Assembly (NCBI RefSeq): GCF_041146395.1
Contig: NC_090989.1
Coordinates: 242,968,843-243,032,842, forward strand
DNA: 64,000 nt
From: Eulemur rufifrons
Lineage: Eukaryota > Chordata > Mammalia > Primates > Lemuridae
Reading direction: 5' to 3'
The translations under genes and the position numbers were made by a program. This document shows, piece after piece, positions 61,380 to 64,000 of the stretch (position 1 is the first letter of the stretch; each line of letters opens with the position of its first letter). The notes beneath the pieces were generated by a model. The model did no database searches, had not been told where the DNA came from, and saw only the letters and a program-made list of their open reading frames with translations.

Positions 61380-62485
61380 TGATGCACATAATTGTTATTT
61401 ACTTATGGTAAAACAGTACTATTAGCAATGTGTCATTCTTTAGGAAAAAAAATAGTAATATGTTGATAACATTAAGTTGCTTTAGTTATATATTTAGTTC
61501 CTACATGTTTATAAGGAACATAATTGAAATCCAAAGCTGGCCTTTATTATATTGAAAAAATACCATTCATGGTTTCTGGAACTTGGAATCCTCAAGTAAC
61601 CCTCTATATTTCTAAAATATTTAAATGATTTTTCTGCCTACCAAAATTTCTTCTTTCTTCCCCCCCTGTTTATATTTCACCCTTTTATAGCCTCACATTT
61701 CTGGGAAAATTATGTGAGATTATGTTTCTGCATTTTTTTACCTTAAGAATAACTGACAATGTTTAAGGTTATATCCCAAAGAAAAATCTAATGTTTTAAA
61801 TCAACAGTAATATAAACACAGTCACTTTTTCAGATTAAATTTGTAATCAAATTCATGAAAAATGGAAAACTTTAGTATGTGAATGTTTGTTTAGCTTTTA
61901 AATTTGAAATCAATAACCATAGTATCTTATTACAAATGAATTAATTATATTTGTAAAATTATATTTATTACTATAAAGCATAACAAATGCTAAGCATTCA
62001 CATCTCCAAAATTACTTATTTTGGCCACACTTCCTGTTTTAAACTAAATAATGATTCCTATATCATTTTATTCAAACTTAGATCCTCATAAGAAGAAATT
62101 TTGAAACTCCTGCTTTTGGTATACTCTTGTTTGTCAGTCAATTTATAAAAATCTCTCTATCTCTTTGGGTGTTATAAACTGAGAGTCTCATTAGCCCGTA
62201 ATGGACTATTGCTGATCTAACCAAACAACTAGTACTGTCTGCCTGGATTAAGACCAGCATCCATAGAAGCCTCAGTAAAATGACCCTCTGTCCTCTTATA
62301 CATAGTGTTACCACACAGACTGCCAGAAATGTTACAGATAAACAAAGAGGACATAGTACTTTTTTTAGAGAAATTGATATTTAATTGCTCAGGGCTTCCT
62401 GCAATATGTAATGTTGAATTTGATGGAAATTTTTTTATTTCAGTTAATAATTTACTCAATCTTCAGTAGAATTCTACTGAAATCA
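61380..62485. other. AT-rich unclassified stretch
   Basis: No repeat or exon recognised. Confidence 0.35.
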
Positions 62486-62948
62486 CTATCTTCTTTTAAA
62501 TATTTTTTCAACTTTATTGAGGCATGATTGACAAAAATTGTATATATTCAATGTGTACAATATGACGTTTTGATATACGTATACATTGTAAAATGATTTC
62601 CACAATTAAGCTAATTAACATATTCATATACTTAAGATTTAGTGAATTTCAAATATACAATACATAACTATTAACTATAGTCACTATGCTGTACATTAGG
62701 TCTCCAGAACTTGTTCATCTCATAGCTGCAATTTTGTACCCTTTGGCCAACATCTATTTCTCCCACCCCTCGACCCCTGGGTCACCACCCTTCTATTCTC
62801 TGTTCCTTTGCATTTAATGTTGTTAGATTCCATATATATGTGAGATCATGCAACATTTGTCCTTCTGTGTGTGGTTTTTTTAGCACAATGTCCTCCAGGT
62901 TCATGCATGTTCTTGACAGGATTTTCTTCTTTAAGGCTGAATCATATG

Positions 62949-62950
<2 letters not shown>

Positions 62951-62985
<35 letters not shown>
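62951..62985. repeat. (TG)17 microsatellite inside L1
   Basis: 35 uninterrupted bases, located in the antisense L1 near the ORF2/3' UTR boundary. Confidence 0.95.
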
Positions 62986-62987
<2 letters not shown>

Positions 62988-63270
62988 CACAGTTTCTTTA
63001 TCCATTCATCTGTCAACGAACCCTTAAGCTGTTCCCATTTCTTGGCTTTGTGAATAGTGCTGCAATGAATACTGGAATGCAGATATCTCTTCAAGATAGT
63101 GGTTTTATTTCTTTTGGATATGTACCCAGAAGTGATATTTCTGGATCATATGGTAGTTCTATTTTTAATTTTTTGAGAAACCTCTATACCATTTCTCACA
63201 ATGGTTGTGCCAGTTTTTATTCTCACCAAAAATATATAAGGGTTTCCTTTCTCCCCATCCTCCCCTTCAC

Positions 63271-63298
63271 TTTTTTTTTTTTTTTTTTTTTTTTTTTT
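63271..63298. repeat. Poly(T) run inside L1 ORF2
   Basis: About 28 T where related L1s have only a short T-rich patch ('gactttttaatgat'-like). A homopolymer expansion within the element. Confidence 0.85.
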
Positions 63299-63894
63299 GT
63301 GATAATAGCCATTCTAACAGGTGGGAGGTGATATCTCATTTTGGTTTTAATTTGCATTTCTCTGGTGATCAGTGATGTTGAGTATCTTTCCACATATCTC
63401 TTGGCCAGTTGTATGTCTTCCTTGGAAAAATATCTGCTCAAGTCCTTTACCAACTTTTAAATTGAGTTATTTGGGGGGTTCTGCTATTGAGTTGTATGAG
63501 TTCCTTATACATTTTAGATAATAACCTTTTATCAGATATATGGTTTGCAAACATTTTTTTCCATTTCATGGGGTGCCTTTTCATTTTGTTGACTGTGTCC
63601 TTTTCGGTGCAGAAACTTTTTAGTTTGATGTAGTTTCATTTGTTTATTTTCGATTTTGTTGTCTTTGCTGTTGGGGTCATACTCAAAACATCATTGCTAG
63701 AACCAATGTTATGGAACTTATCTCTGTGTTTTTTTCTGAGAGTTTTGCAGTTTCAGACCTTAGTTTAAATCTTTAATCTGTTTTGGGTTGATTTTTTTTT
63801 TCATGTGACCAACTCACTCCCAAAGCGGGTACACTAAGGAGATGCTTTTGGTTAATCAAGGAGATTAAACTACAAATCCTGCAAATGTATTTAT

Positions 63895-64000
63895 TTACTT
63901 TTGAGACATGGTCTCGATCTGTTGCCCTGACTAGAATGTAGTGGCATCATCATAGCTCACAGCAACCTCAAACTCCTGGGCTCAAGCAATCCTCATGCCT
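63895..64000 (-). mobile_element. Alu SINE, antisense, cut by window end
   Basis: 'ttgagacatggtctcgatct', 'gtggcatcatcatagctcac', 'agcaacctcaaactcctggg'. Only the 3' half is inside the window. Confidence 0.9.

Larger units (their letters stand above)
62490..63825 (-). mobile_element. Older L1 (L1MA/L1MB-like) 3' UTR and ORF2 end, antisense
   Basis: 3' UTR in reverse ('actttattgaggcatgattg', 'gtacattaggtctccagaac', 'gtccttctgtgtgtggtttt'), then ORF2 in reverse ('ggatatgtacccagaagtga', 'cattctaacaggtgggaggt', 'atcagtgatgttgagtatct'). ORF2 is broken by stops, a TG microsatellite and a long T-run, so the element is dead. The 163-codon plus frame (62,840-63,331) and a 76-codon minus frame crossing these runs are artefacts. 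Confidence 0.9.

Noticed and set aside
62840..63331. 163-codon plus-strand open frame
   Set aside because: Runs antisense through a decayed L1, a TG microsatellite and a poly(T) tract. Composition is dominated by those repeats.

Overview
The window is AT-rich, CpG-poor, repeat-dense mammalian nuclear DNA from a primate. The two longest Alu copies (about 3.79-4.15 kb and 28.85-29.2 kb) carry an extra segment just before the usual 'tttttagtagagac' block (tctatatatattttagttgg followed by ccagat). I associate that form with lemur and other strepsirrhine Alus rather than human ones. Two truncated L1s (24.7 and 57.8 kb) have a 3' UTR unlike human L1PA. A strepsirrhine primate is therefore my best guess. 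The species cannot be fixed from the sequence alone.

No complete gene is visible. Open reading frames are short (158 codons at most), start and stop inside repeats or appear on both strands of the same stretch, and resemble chance frames. The exceptions are relics of L1 ORF2: a C-terminal piece at 58.1-58.56 kb on the minus strand and an endonuclease-domain remnant at 30.04-30.39 kb on the plus strand. Two short segments have exon-like signals but no recognised identity: 37,373-37,505 (+) and 2,363-2,446 (-). The window is probably intron or intergenic DNA.

Layout. 0-8.3 kb: L2, MIR, one strepsirrhine Alu, an MLT1-type MaLR LTR and a probable class I ERV solo LTR. 8.3-16.7 kb: MIRs, then a nested L1 complex in which an older plus-strand L1M is split by a minus-strand L1 with a 5' inversion, followed by more L1M 3' UTR and an antisense LTR. 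16.7-24.9 kb: unclassified sequence, L2, MER5A-like and MIR repeats, an antisense MLT2-type LTR and an L1 3' tail. 24.9-32.5 kb: an ancient L1M/HAL1-like body split by a target-site-flanked Alu, then a MaLR LTR and two L1M 3' ends. 32.5-45.2 kb: mostly single-copy-looking DNA with scattered MIRs, including the least repetitive part (about 40.1-43.4 kb). 45.2-56 kb: an MLT2-type LTR, another ERV LTR, a truncated Alu, more L1M/HAL1 debris, antisense L2 and a further LTR. 56-64 kb: split L2, the strepsirrhine L1 with a duplicated 3' UTR unit, two older Alus, an older minus-strand L1 and an Alu cut by the window edge.

Nothing here looks like a novel multigene biological system. The most notable structures are the duplicated G-rich unit in the L1 3' UTR, the reconstructable twin-primed L1 nested in an older L1, the strict strand split between younger and older retroelements, and the exon-like segment at 37.4 kb. 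Repeat family names come from recognising consensus-like wording by eye. Boundaries are generally good to tens of bases, and subfamily names need RepeatMasker.
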